DNA from: Mrakia gelida
Lineage: Eukaryota; Basidiomycota; Tremellomycetes; Cystofilobasidiales; Mrakiaceae
Direction of reading: 5' to 3'
DNA length: 64,000 bases
NCBI GenBank assembly: GCA_024345305.1
Contig: BRON01000002.1
Span: 2,232,001-2,296,000, forward strand
Shown: piece after piece, positions 36,382-47,737 of the stretch
Layout of the letters: the number at the start of each line of letters is the position of its first letter
How positions within the stretch are numbered: position 1 is the stretch's first letter
Notes under the pieces: model-generated
What the model was told of the DNA's origin: nothing
What the model saw: only the letters and a program-made list of their open reading frames with translations
Databases searched by the model: none
Position numbers and translations under genes: made by a program

Positions 36382-39300
36382 ATGAGCTCGATGGATCTCG
36401 ATAACCAGGAGCCCGGAGAAGAGAACGTGGAGCCGACTCGAGAAGGTGAGCTTCAATCCCCTCTCTCGCTCTTCCTTCCGTCTCTCTCCTCCTGCAGGAC
36501 GCCATCCTTCTTCGTAGTCCTGACCAATTCCTCATCACTTGCGCGCTATCCAGCTCTCGTCAGTCTATATCGAGAGACTCACAGCGACTTCTTCGCCGCT
36601 CAGCCAACGCCTTCTTCGACTCGTAACGTCGCTCCCTCGACCTCCTCTTTCGCCCTCGCAGCCTCCTGGTACGATCCAGACGCCACTTTCTCCGACGAAG
36701 AGGACTATCTGGGAGGAGGATCATCATCAACCAAGTGTCGAACCATGAAGGAGACGGAGGAACCCTCTCTCATCAGCGACTGCCCTTCGGCCTCGACGTG
36801 GACGACGACCAAGGTCTTCACGGCCTCGGAGACATCCAGAGTCGAGCCTGAAGCCTCGTATACATTCGTACGAGAGCTCAAGAGAAGCGTGGCCACCGAC
36901 GACAAGACCGTGAGTCATCTCAGTTGTTTTTGTCGGTCAATCGTTTCGCGACGTTGAGTCTGACACGTCGCTCGACCCTTCTCCTCCCAGGTCCTTCACC
37001 ATCTTCCTGTCTTCGAGGAGCCAATAAGGACTCATAAGTTCGACCGTGAGACCTACGAGGAAGAGTATAATCACTTGGAGTACTCCCTGCCGTTGGATCG
37101 CCCTCGAGGTAAGCATTTTCGACCTTGCCCCGTCTCCCTCCTCTTCTTTTCTTCGGCTGACGTCTCGCTCCGTCTTTTCAACCCAGTCAACACCATCCTC
37201 TACGAGTTCCTCCGTCGAGTTCATCACCTCTACCCTTCCTTCTCCTTCGACAACAACCCAATCATCCTCAACTTCCTCCCTCACGACGTGCCCGAGATCC
37301 TCCTCCTCCCCTCTTCCTACGAGCTCCTCCCGTTCCCCAACTCCAATCCTTCTACGGATCTCGGTCTATACGGAGACCCTACGAATCCTCTACCGACCGG
37401 AAAGTGGCTCAAGGCTGGAAAGGAGGGAGAGACGTGGACGGAGGTCCTTCGAGCTTCAGAGGCGATGCTCTGTCCGATGGCGAGCTGCAACGAGTTCGAC
37501 TGCGAGCTTCACTGTGAGTAGGGTGATACCTCTCAAAGTCGGGTTCCTTTAGCTGACTTCGTTTTACTCTTCTTCAGCTGCTGTTCTGGAACGCGACGAG
37601 GGAGTCGAGCCGAGAGCGAGAGGTCTTCCGACTCCAACCGCGACTCTTCTCGCCGCTGCAACAAGACCAAAGAGCTGCTCCCCTCTCTGCTTCGTCAAGG
37701 AGGACAAGAAGGCTCTCGCTCAAGAGCTCGCGAACCCCGTAAGCCTACTCTTTGCTTCGACGGCGAGGAGTTCTCCGCTAACGAGCTCTTCGTTTCGACG
37801 CGTCCAGACCGAAGCACCCTGGCCGAACGAGCGCCTCGATCTCCTCATGACGCTCATGACGGCCGCTCCGGACATCCTCCCATGTCATATGATCGACCTC
37901 TTCATCTCAGACGATGGGGAGCAGCTGTACTCGTGCAGAGAGGTCAGTCCCTCGCTTCGATCTCGACCGATTCGTTTCGCGAGAGACTGATCCCCTCTCC
38001 TTTTCCCTTTCGACTCAGATCTTCCATCGTCGCTGCTCGGTCATCGATTTTACTCCTGCTCGATCCTCTTCTGCTCTTCCGAAGGCGAAGACCCACACCA
38101 AACTCGCTGGATCCGGTCCATTTGGTGCGTCTCTCGCTCACTCCTTGTTCTCCTCGCTCAACGTCGAACTGACTTCGTCACCGTTCCTTTATCAGCTCTC
38201 ACGGCCTCTCGGATGAAGACGTATGTAAAGGCCCATCTCTCTCATCTTCTTTGCAGCTGACCCTTTCTTCTGCTTTCGCAGGACTCGACCGTGCAACCAT
38301 CGAGGACCTTGCGAATCGGGGAACACGGGTTCGTCTCGTCGCTCTCGAACCGGCTCCTCTCTCTTCTGACTGATCGACCTCTCGCTTCCTTCCTCTCCAG
38401 CATGCGTCTGTCTCAACAACATGGTTCACTGCGACAAGGCTTGCGGCTGCGACATCACCTGTTCGTACCCTTCGACGACGCGACGACGTTTCGCTCGAGC
38501 TGACCTTTCCTTCGTCTCTTCCAGGCAAACGACGATTTGGAGTTCATCCCAAGACTCCTCGAGGTGGCTGCAACTGTGCTGAGAAGGGAACTCCGTGTCG
38601 AACCAAGTCCTGCGAGTGTGTGAAAGACGCGAGAGAGTGCGATCCCAACATCTGTCTCTCGTGCGGATCGAAGTGAGTTCGTTCGCTCGTCGCCCCCCCT
38701 TCTTCTCCTCGCTCTTTCGCTCGACTGACTTCGCTTCTTTTATCTCACCGCCGTAGTGGTGAGTTAGCTTTCTTTCGGACAGTTCTCGCTCTTCGTCGCT
38801 GATCTACCCCTCCCATCTGCCAGCCAAGAAGGGATTGTGTCAGAACGTCTCGCTTCAACGAGGACTCGGAAAGCAGACCGTCGTCAAGCCTACCAACCAT
38901 GGAAATGGCCTCTTCCTCGACGAGTGGGAGTCGGCCGATGCTGGAGACTTCATCATTGGTGAGTCGCTTCGAATTCTCGCCTCGCTCGTGATCTCGTTCT
39001 GATCCTTTCCGCTTCGTTCGACGCGTCTCAGAGTACGTCGGCGAGCTCGTCAGCCACGAGGAGGCGGCCACCAGAGGGTTCGTCTGGGACTTCATCCACG
39101 CTCAGTACCTACTTCATTTCTTACCGGTCTTCTCTTTCTCGGCTCTTGACAGGATGATCTACGAGCAGATTCATCGAAACTATCTCTTCGACCTCAACGC
39201 TTCTCTCGCCATCGATGCCTTCAGCAAAGGAAACGTCGCTAGGTTCATCAATCACCCAGACGAGGAGGACGATGCAAACTGCCACCCAAAGGGTGAGCTT

Positions 39301-39730
39301 GATCTTTCTCAAACGAGGAGTCGGCTCGACTCGACTCGCCGCGAACCTGACGCCTCCTTCAATCTCTCTCGCAGTCCTTCACATCCTCGGAGAGCATCGA
39401 ATTGGCATCTACGCGAGTGAGTTCAGCTTACTTTATTGTCCCTTTCTCGCGTCAGGTAGCTGACTTGACTTGTGTTGCAGAGAAACCGATCTCGGGAGGA
39501 GACGAGGTTCGTCGCGTTCGCGATCTCGTTCTCTTCTTCGAGTCATCCTCGCTGACCTCCTCTTCTCTACCTCTCTCTTCCCTCTACAGCTACTCTTCGA
39601 CTACGGAACCGAGTTCAAGCTCCCGAGTCAGAAGTCTCCGAGCTCGGGAGGTCCGTCGACTCAAGGTCTCAGGAAAGGAGGGACCTACGCTCAGAAATCG
39701 GTACCCAGGAGGATGAGTCCAGAGCTGTGA
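36382..39730 (+). CDS. E(z)/EZH2-type histone H3K27 methyltransferase (PRC2 catalytic subunit)
   Basis: The C-terminal half gives CVCLNNMVHCDKACGCDITC, then GGCNCAEKGTPCRTKSCECV and ECDPNICLSCGS, the Cys-rich CXC domain that precedes SET in EZH2. SET follows: NVSLQRGLGKQTVVKPTNHG, NGLFLDEWESADAGDFIIEY, VGELVSHEEAATRGMIYEQI, RNYLFDLNASLAIDAFSKGN, RFINHP, ANCHPKVLHILGEHRIGIYA and KKPISGGDELLFDYGTEF. The GLGK/GNGLF, YVGELVS, RFINH and FDYG motifs match E(z) better than other SET classes. The N-terminal half holds SANT-like and E(z)-type parts (RVNTILYEFLRRVHHLYPSF, AMLCPMASCNEFDCELH, PDILPCHMIDLF). The canonical NHS is NHP here, with extra acidic residues before the ANC. About 12 introns. It implies that a Polycomb-type system is present. 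Confidence 0.88.
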
Positions 39731-40101
39731 GAGGAAGGATAGGAGGGTACGATTACGAGCTTTAACGACATCATGATCTTCTGACGCCTTTTTTGCGAGC
39801 CTCGAGAGATCGTCGAGAGAGATTCGGACGCGTCGCGATCTCAGAACTAATGACTTCGAGTCGAGCTCGATTTTCTCCTTGCACTTCTTGGAAGGTGTTG
39901 TCGATCTTGGCACCTCCTGGATTTTCAAGCTTACCAAGGCGAAGAGAGAACGCGTGCGGCAGCGAAAAACCTCGCGCTTTGAGGTTCGTGCGACGAACTT
40001 CGTGGCCGTCCGCTCCGTTCGAACTCAACATCTCGATTCCTACACCCGTCTCCCTTCGCCCTCCCAAACTCCCACGAGCTGAGATCGGGTCCATCAGCTC
40101 C
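39731..40101. other. intergenic region EZH2-like / bZIP
   Basis: 371 bases. The bZIP reading frame stays open upstream as far as 39793, so part of this could be coding if an earlier ATG is used. Composition suggests 5' UTR and promoter. Confidence 0.4.
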
Positions 40102-41346
40102 ATGCTTCGATCCTTCGACCATTCTTCCCTCCATCCTCACCTGCAGATGTCCTCCTACCATCCCGCATTCGCAGTAGGGCCCTCGTTCTCTGCCTCAGCA
40201 TCAGCTCCACCATCCTCCAGCCGCTACGTCGTTCGCGAGACGCCCTTCGCTCCCTACTTCGACAACAGCGTGGAAGGGGAGGGAAGTGGAGTATTACAGA
40301 GCTGGGTAAATGGTGCTGGAGGGTGTGGTGGGTCGGTCGGAGAGGATGGCAAGGACGCCGGAGGAGGAGGAGGTCGAGCTCACCTCGAAGCTCAAACTCC
40401 CTCCTCGAGCGATGAAGAAGAGGACGACGGACCACCACCTCGACCTCTCACTCCCAGACCCTTTCAGCCTCGAGCTACCGGAGGCTTCTTCCCTCCAACA
40501 GTCAGAACCTTTCCGTCTGGCAGGAGGAGGACCGCCGTCTCATCCAACCCCGCCGTCGGTCACTCCTCCTCCTCCTCGTCCTCTTCCCTCCCCTTTACCA
40601 ACCATCAAACACCTCCTCACACCTTCAATCTCGCCTTCAGCGCTCCTCCCATCGGTATCATCGACTCCGGTCACCCAACGGCGTACTCCTTCCCAAACGA
40701 AACTCCCTCCTCTCCGACCTCGGCAGCTCGCCCTCGCGCGCCAACGTCCTCAGGTTCCTCGGAATCGCCTCCGCCGACCAAGAAGTCTCGAGCTTCTAAG
40801 GAAGGAAAAGGGAAGGGGAAGAAGGTGGCAGTAGAAGAGGAGGAGGAGGAGGAGGACTCTGGTATGGAAGATAAGGAATTCACGTCTCACGACCCCCCTG
40901 GCTACTCTTGGGGCATCCCGGTGAGCTTGATCGTGCTCTACCCAGGTTGGAACGTACTTACTTGAGCTTACTCTACCTCTGTTCTCTCGTTCCAGCGATC
41001 TGAATACCTCGCCTTGTCGGCTGAAAAGAAGAAGCAGCTGCGAAATCGCGTCGGAGCCAAGGTTCGTTCTTCTTTCTTGCTATCTCCCCGTTTCACCGAA
41101 CCAGCCTGACAGTACTTTTTCTCGAGTGCCAGATCTTCCGAGAGAGAAGGAAGAAGTACCTCAGCGAGCTGGAAGGGAAGATTGAGGAGAGAGAGTGAGT
41201 ACTTCAATTTCTCGTCGACGCGCACTTTTCTTCCTCGCTGAGACTGACTCTCGCCCTTTCCCTTCACCCTTAGCGAGAAGATGTCTAAGCTCGAGGATCA
41301 GGTCGCCGCACTCACGAGGGAGCTGGATAAGAGGGGTTCGAGGTAA
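40102..41346 (+). CDS. bZIP transcription factor
   Basis: A long disordered first exon is followed by two or three small exons. The first exon holds a Ser/Pro-rich stretch, ESPPPTKKSRASKEGKGKGK, a glutamate run, and the segment MEDKEFTSHDPPGYSWGIP just before the DNA-binding region. The later exons encode KKKQLRNRVGAKIFRERRKK, a basic region with the N-x(2)-A-K-x(2)-F-R pattern of bZIP proteins. The helix YLSELEGKIEERDEKMSKLE then DQVAALTRELDKRGSR follows, with hydrophobic residues at heptad positions. The leucine zipper is short and lies at the very C-terminus. A GTAAGG right at the stop codon could be a further donor, so the 3' end may extend. The start could also be 40147 (MSSYHPAF) or further upstream. 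Confidence 0.72.
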
Positions 41347-41606
41347 GGTAGGGAGGAGGGAGGGACGGTGCTGGGCGCGTCGCGTTGATAGACTTTCTTT
41401 GTTTGCCTTCGATCCTTCCCGCTTCGCTTTACGACCCGCGCAATAATGACGTTGATAGACTTGGGGCGTCACTCTCTACCGAGAACGAACACGGACTCGT
41501 GTCTAGATTCATTAAGATCGTGTCCTTCGTCCGCGTCGTCCCGTCTCCGAGTCGTTCCCAACCTCTCTACTTTCTACATACCTCCAGCGTCCTCTGTGCG
41601 TCAGGA

Positions 41607-44600
41607 TCACGCAAGCTCCCGACCGAGCTCCTTTGTCGGCGATTCAAGGAACGGAGAGTCTGCTCCTAGCGAACTTCGGAGAAACCTGGAAGGGATCTGT
41701 ATCGTCCAACGCCTCGTTCGGGTGCGACGAGGTCGACTCCTGAGAGGACGAGTCAGGCGAAAGATCAGCGTCGAACTCTCTTCATCGAACCATGGACCTC
41801 GCTCCAAACTCACCTCTCGAGTCTCTTCCTCCAGCTCACCCTCCTCCAGTCCCAGCAACGCCAGCTCCCCAGCCGTCACCCCCATATCCTCTCCTCCCAC
41901 AGCTCTCGCTCGTTCCAACTCCCGCTTCCTCCTCTCCTCCCGTTCCCTCTCCCGCCTCTCCTTCCGCTCCTTCTTCTCCTTCTTCCTCGTCGCCTCAGCT
42001 GACGCGATAGGGTATGCGTCGTATTGAAGGACACTAGCTGAAAGGTCCTTGGTCCGAGCAGAGGGCGAGGCGGCGAGGTTGGAGGTGGCCGAGGAGGAGC
42101 GAGGGAGAGGTGGTGGTGCGAGGGTTCGGGCGTGGGATTCGAAGGCTTGTAGGACGGTGGGGAGCTGAAGAGAAGATGGAAAGGGATGAGTAAAGGTTCG
42201 CGTGAGAGGAGAGAGATAAAACAACGCACAGAAGAGTCTTGGGCGAGAAGCGAGGTCAGAGGGAGGAAGCCTTGAGGGGCCGACGCGATGAGGAGGAAGG
42301 CGTCACAGCGCTGTTAGGGGAGAGGAGAGGAACAAATCAGCGCTGGGTTTCAAAGAAGATAAAACAAAAAGCGGTGGGAGCGCTCACACGACGAAGATGC
42401 TTCCCTGACTTCTTCCTCAAACTCTCGACGACCTCAACGACCAACGCGTCCGATCGACCGTCCTCGAGACGAGCGGAAACGCCGACGAGGGAGATGAGGA
42501 GAGCTTCTTGGATCGAAGCTGGGTAGAAAAAGGCGGGAGAGGTCAGCTTATCGGTATCGAGCGAGTCAGACGACAGAGAGAAGGGAAGAAGCGAGGGCAG
42601 ACTTACGCGAAGACGATCCTTCCAGCAGAGTTGCCAGGGCCAGATAGACCTCCGAAGCACGCGTCTTCTCCGCGGGAAGAGGATACTCGCATGCTAAAGC
42701 AGCTATGATGATGGTCGACGTCGGCGAAGGCGTGACGCCAGTGTGAAGAGAAGAGCTGAGTTCGAGCAGTCTCAAGACGCACGCAACTTTCCAATCCGTT
42801 GATCCTGGTCGCGCGAGGAAGGGAAGCAGACGTCAGCTTCCTCGATCTGGAGGTCCGAGAAGAGGTGAAGAAGTTGAACTCACTGTCTCCCATCCAACCC
42901 AGGACTCGTCCAGCGACCTCCTCCAAGACAATCTCGCTCTTCGACGCGTCGAATCCGTCCACCGTAGACTTCGACCTCGGCTGCGAGGCTTCCAGGACTT
43001 CCCAGATCCTTGTCGCCGCATCGAGACCGTGCGAGCTAGATTCGGAAGAGTACAGAAGCTCGAGGATCTCCAGAGCTTGAGAGATGGTCGACTGCTTCTC
43101 CCTGAGGCTCGACGACGAGGCGGGCGATTCGAGGAGAGCGATGATCCGTTGAAGTTGGAGGAGAGGGAGTTCCGGGGAGAGCTTCTGAAGGATCTTGAGA
43201 GTCTGGGGGAAAAAGGCGAGGAGATCAAGAGAAAGGGAAGAACCATCAGCGCGCCGAAAACTTGTCAAAGATCGAAGCGATGTCGAGACGCGAGAGACGC
43301 AGACTCACTTCGACTCGGATGCCCCCATCTCTACTCTCCAACCCTCCCATCAAAACCGTCATAGCTTCCTCTCCAAGACCTCCGTCCTCAGCTTGTTCGT
43401 CGGCCCATACCGAGACGGGGAGGATGGCGAGACAGCGAAGAGCCCAGAGGTGCCCGTTGGGTTGGGAGGAGAGAAGAGCGCGTCGAATGGGGAGAAGAGG
43501 AGTTGGATGTGGCGACGAAGCTGAGTCTGAGGAGAGTTTGGGGATGAGGGAATAGAGAGGGAGGGTGACGGCTGCGAGGAAGAGAAGAACGCGTCGAGGG
43601 AAGGCCGAGTCAGCGGCGGAGAGCCGAGAGGGAATGTTAGAGGTGGAAAACTCACCGTCAAGAGATGGATCCAGCGAAGTGTGACGGAGTAAAGGTTGTA
43701 GAATGGTAGAGAGCTCTTGTTTTTGACTGGAGAAGAAGGGAAAGTGACGATCAGCTCCAGCTCCAAACCGAAAGACGCGTGGGCGAAAGGGTGGAGCAGC
43801 CCGATACGCACCTCGAGTCCAACCTCTCGATGATAACTTCGAGAGCCTTGATGATCTGTAGCTGCAGCGTCTTGAGAGGTAAAGCGGCTGCCTCTGACGC
43901 AGGGCGATCGACGATCTTGCGAAGAGCGAGGAGGAGAGCTGGGAACGCGGCGAGGGTAGCGACGAGACCGGAGGACTCCTAGAAAACACGAAAGGAGGGA
44001 GCGAAGGGAAGAATCAGTATCTGGTTCAAGCGAGAGAGAACAAGATGAACGAACCATCTTCGAGAGCACTCGGATAGCGTGAACAACAACAGCTGGGTCG
44101 GAATCGTCCAACCGTTTCCAGACCTTCCGTTCCTTCAGGCCAGCCAGTATATCCGAGCTCGAGACCTCCGCGAGAGCGAGTAAGGCAGCGAGCGAGAGTT
44201 TGCGGACGTTCGAGCTGCAGTGAAATAAGTCGAGAAACACGTCGTCGAGTTTGGGCGGAGTTGTTTCGGGAGGCAAAGAGAGCGAGAGAGGGGAGATGGA
44301 AGACGAACGACTTGTGCGACACCAGATGCGTGAGTTGATGTTCCACTGCTGGAGCGATATCGGGAGATGGAGTTGAGATGATGGACTTGAGAGCGAGGGT
44401 GATGGAGGCGATGTTGGCGGATTGGAGGTCCTGTGGGGGAGACAACGAGGAGGAGGAGGATCAGCTTGAGCTTCGTCTTGCGGCTAGGAGAGGTTGGAAC
44501 CTACCTTGAGAATAGTGTTGAAGAGAAGGAGTGCTATCTCGTTCTTGGAAGTGAGGTTCTCGTTCAGGTAGAGGTAGCCTTGGGGAAGATAGGCAGACGG

Positions 44601-45075
44601 AGGAGAAGGGAGGAAGGTGAGCTCGAACGACTTCGACCATCTCCGACTTGCCTTCCTTTCACCGTCTCACAGGATCAACATGTCGAGACTTACCCATCTG
44701 CCTGGCCTTTATACTCTTCCCCCCCTCAGCCAGATTGAGAGCTGGTACGAGTCCGAACGAGAGATCCTCCGTCTTCGAGCTGACCATCTCCACGCTCATC
44801 AGGAGGAGGAGCGCTTCCTTCGCCGAAGCCTGGGACCACCCAAGCGAACGAGATATCAGCTCGAAAATTAGTCGAAGGCCAGATGGAGACGGAAGACTCA
44901 CATCTGAGAGCTTCCCTTTAGCGAACTTTGATCTCAGACGGTCGAGTTCGGAGGAGCAGATCAGGTTGAGCTCGTTCGAGGACGTCGCCGCCTCAACCCG
45001 CTTGAGGAACGAGTAGTGCGATGTCGATAGGGCGTGAGATAAGAGATAAGACGGGAAGACGAGTGGTGGATCCAT
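41607..45075 (-). CDS. Adaptin large subunit resembling AP-4 epsilon
   Basis: N-terminus MDPPLVFPSYLLSHALSTSH then SFLKRVEAATSSNELNLICS. The adaptin trunk pattern follows: ASAKEALLLLMSVEMVSSKT, LSFGLVPALNLAEGGKSIKA, RQMGYLYLNENLTSKNEIAL, LLFNTILKDLQSANIASITL, PDIAPAVEHQLTHLVSHKSS and NVRKLSLAALLALAEVSSSD. The NT-x-x-KDLQS-N block and the PAV-x(4)-L...VRK-x(2)-LAAL block are closest to the AP-4 epsilon type as I know it. AP-1 gamma and AP-3 delta share only the general pattern. Helical repeats go on to about 42600. The C-terminal exon (41607-42170) is a charged KEKKERKERREREREERRKR helix and has no clear ear domain. More than ten introns. Role: vesicle coat in post-Golgi sorting, if the match holds. 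Confidence 0.65.
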
Positions 45076-45514
45076 GCCAGAGAGGAGAGAAGGTTGATCT
45101 GGAAGGAGGGTGAGCGTTGCGAGCCAGGAGGAAGGAAGGGAGGACGAGCTCAACTCCGATCTCGAATCAAAGGAAGCAAGCTCAAGCAAGCTGGCGTCTT
45201 CTTCGCTTCCCTCCCAACGGTCAGCTTCGACGTCTAGGAAAGGTTCACAACATCCTCAAGAGCTCGGTGGAAGTAGAGTCTACATCGGTCCTGCTCTCGG
45301 ATTGCGTTTGTTCAAAGGGACGAGGCCTGTTGAGGTCTGAACTGGCCCCGACCTTCCCGACCTCTCTCTTTCCCCGTCCCTTTCAACTTTCTTTCTCCCT
45401 CGACCGCTCATCCTGGCTTCAGAGACTTCTCGACCAGAATTATGTTACCCTCTTCTCAAACTTCCTTCCTTTCAACCTCCAACCTCAACTTCCTTCTTCC
45501 CTCGTCAGGCAACG
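45076..45514. other. divergent promoter region, adaptin / mucin-like gene
   Basis: 439 bases. A CCTCGTCAG just before the mucin-like ATG resembles a 3' splice site, so a 5' exon with a signal peptide could lie here. I could not identify it. Confidence 0.4.
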
Positions 45515-46525
45515 ATGGCTCCAGCCTCCTCGTCCCCTCCTCCTCCTCCTCCAAAGCTCAACAACTTCGCCGTCGCTGGTTCGACCGCCAAACCTTCTCC
45601 TCCAGCTTCAACTCCTACGCCCAAACTTGCAACGGTACTCGCTCCTTCTCCTCCGTCCAGTCCACCCAAGTCTGCTGTTCAACAACCTCCAGCGGCTCCC
45701 TCCAAACCAGCTCCTCTTCCCTCCTCCCCTCCTCGTCCATCCGTCGTCGCTCCCTCCAAAGCCACAGATGTTCCAGCAACAACAACAACAACCAAGGACA
45801 AGAAGGTTCATACCACGACGAAGGCTGTCGAGGTCCAAGAGGGAAAACAACAACCCATCGAAGCTCCTGCAGCAGTCACTCTCGGCTCTCTCCCTCCCAC
45901 CACTCTCTCCGTCGTCGGTCCCTCCACCCTGACCAACCTCAAGGGAGCCCCCACCCTCTCTCAGAAACCTTCCACACCATCTGTAGTCGTTGCGTTATCC
46001 ACGGCTTCGGCTCGTCGCTCGACTGGACCGTCTCAGCCAGTCCCATCCCTCGTCGCAGGAGGAGGAAACAACGCTCCCCTCGCGTCCACTTCCATCATCG
46101 GCGCGTCCTCGGATCGAAACAATACCAAACCTCACGTCAACGGAACTCCCACCTCTACCATCCTCGCCATCTCCGTCGTCGGCGTCCTCGTCGTCCTAGG
46201 GATCGTCGGTTTCGTCGTTCGTCGAAGACTCCAGAACGAGGAGCGTCTCGTCCTCGGATCGGGAGGTCGAGGAGGAGACGGAGGAGGGGTCTCGCGAGGA
46301 TGGAAGACCCTCGACGAGGACGGACAGGGACAGTTCGCCGATGATCTCAAGACCGAGAAGGGATTCTCGTCTGGAGGAGGAGGTCAGGAGATGGCGATGA
46401 ACGACGGAGCGAGCTTCGTTTGGGGAGGACAGGGCTATCGGGGCGCGGACGTCGAGGAGCAGGAGAGGCAGGAGCAGGAGCAGGCTTACTGGAGGCAGCA
46501 GCAAGAACAACAGGGATACCAGTAA
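45515..46525 (+). CDS. Ser/Pro/Thr-rich single-pass membrane protein
   Basis: 336 codons in one exon. The first 200 residues are low-complexity Pro/Ser/Thr/Ala, typical of O-mannosylated fungal surface stalks. A hydrophobic helix STILAISVVGVLVVLGIVGF, then VVRRRLQNEERLVL, is a classic membrane anchor with a basic stop. The cytosolic tail is Gly/Glu/Gln-rich (EEQERQEQEQAYWRQQQEQQ). No signal peptide is visible at the chosen start (MAPASSSPPPPPPKL), which is odd for this topology. A spliced upstream exon may supply one. It resembles cell-wall sensors of the Mid2/Wsc type only in layout, not in sequence. Confidence 0.6.
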   Translation: MAPASSSPPPPPPKLNNFAVAGSTAKPSPPASTPTPKLATVLAPSPPSSPPKSAVQQPPAAPSKPAPLPSSPPRPSVVAPSKATDVPATTTTTKDKKVHTTTKAVEVQEGKQQPIEAPAAVTLGSLPPTTLSVVGPSTLTNLKGAPTLSQKPSTPSVVVALSTASARRSTGPSQPVPSLVAGGGNNAPLASTSIIGASSDRNNTKPHVNGTPTSTILAISVVGVLVVLGIVGFVVRRRLQNEERLVLGSGGRGGDGGGVSRGWKTLDEDGQGQFADDLKTEKGFSSGGGGQEMAMNDGASFVWGGQGYRGADVEEQERQEQEQAYWRQQQEQQGYQ

Positions 46526-46582
46526 ACCGCTCGAGTCTCAAGCTTCTACCCTCCCACGCCTCCCAAACTCTACGCTGCTCAA

Positions 46583-47361
46583 ATGGCTCCTCCTCCCACG
46601 CGACCTCCTCGACCCGACGACGGAAACGGACATCGAACTCCCTACGGCCAACACCCTCCCGCTCCCTCAGGAGTCCGAAACCTCTACGCTCCTCACTCTT
46701 CGTCCGCTCCAGCTCATCAGCCTCCTCCTCCTCGATCCAACATCCCTCAACGAACCGCCTCCTCTTCGCAGCGAAACGGAGGACCTTCCTACTCCGCCGC
46801 CACCTCTCTTCACCCTTCCCACGCCGTCACCCATCACCCTCCCATCAGGACGAGATCCAAGACCGCCGCGAACGGAGCTGGAGGAGGGAGGGACTTGCTG
46901 AAGAAGAACGTCGGAGAGATGAACGCGAGGACGGCGAGGGAGGAGCAGCAGGAGCATCTCCAGGAGGGAGATAGGACGAGTCGAGGCAACTTCGGGAGTT
47001 TGATGATGATGGATTACGATGAGGAGGGTGCTATGGTCAGTCTTTATCCCTTTTTCGCTTCTCCACTCAAGAACGAGAGCTCGTCAAGCTGACTCGTCTC
47101 TCTCTTTCGCTCGACGCGTCGCAGTCTCCTCTCCCGACCCACCCTCTCTCCCCCACCTTCCTCCCTTACCACCAAGACCGAGCCAACAAGAGCGGAGGAG
47201 CCGACGAGAACGGCTTCGTCCCCTTATCTCAGATGGCGTTCGAGAGGAAGGAACCGAAGTACCGCTCTCCCATCGAGTCGATCTTCGAGACCTACGAAGG
47301 CGAGGACACGACGGCGGCTGATTCGAGGACTTCTTACGCTGGGAGTTACGTTTATACCTAA
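46583..47361 (+). CDS. Small disordered hypothetical protein
   Basis: Two exons joined at a GTCAGT donor near 47036 and a GCAG acceptor near 47124. The product is Pro/Ser/His-rich (MAPPPTRPPRPDDGNG) with a helix near LLKKNVGEMNARTAREEQQE. The C-terminus NGFVPLSQMAFERKEPKYRS, then PIESIFETYEGEDTTAADSR, is better ordered and ends SYAGSYVYT. I know no family for it. Its ATG lies only 57 bases after the stop of the mucin-like gene in the same orientation. Either the two are co-transcribed or the boundary between them is mis-called. No splice pair with a branch point was found that would fuse them. Confidence 0.5.
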
Positions 47362-47737
47362 CTTCGGGGAATGTGAGGGCTAGGGAGCAGTCTGGGTATA
47401 TATCATAGAAGGAGAGAGGAAGAGTTTCTCTCGTTGAACGAGATCACAACACTCAGTCTCTGCTCCGTTCCATTCGTTTCGTTTCGTTCCGCCTCCGCAC
47501 CATTTTTTCACCTGTATAATCCTACTGCGACCTGTTCATCTGTTAGATCGATGAACTCTCTTCCATCCCAAGCATCGGAAGAAGCAGGAAAACCTTTCCT
47601 CGACAATTAACCAGGGGACTCCAGGCAGAGACGGATCTCTCCTCGACCTGTCGACCTCCGTCCTCCCAGAAAGTCATCTAGCTCGTCTTTGGTCGACTTT
47701 TTGAACCGCTCAACCACCACCTCGACCCCCCCAAAAC
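47362..47737. other. intergenic region before THI20
   Basis: 376 bases in tandem orientation, with a TATATAT-like word near 47397 and a CTGTATAATC near 47513. No TPP-riboswitch motif pattern was evident. Confidence 0.45.

Noticed and set aside
46518..46672. Possible intron (GTAAAC to CTCAG) fusing the mucin-like gene with the next gene
   Set aside because: No CTGAC- or CTAAC-type branch point lies within it, unlike every other accepted intron.
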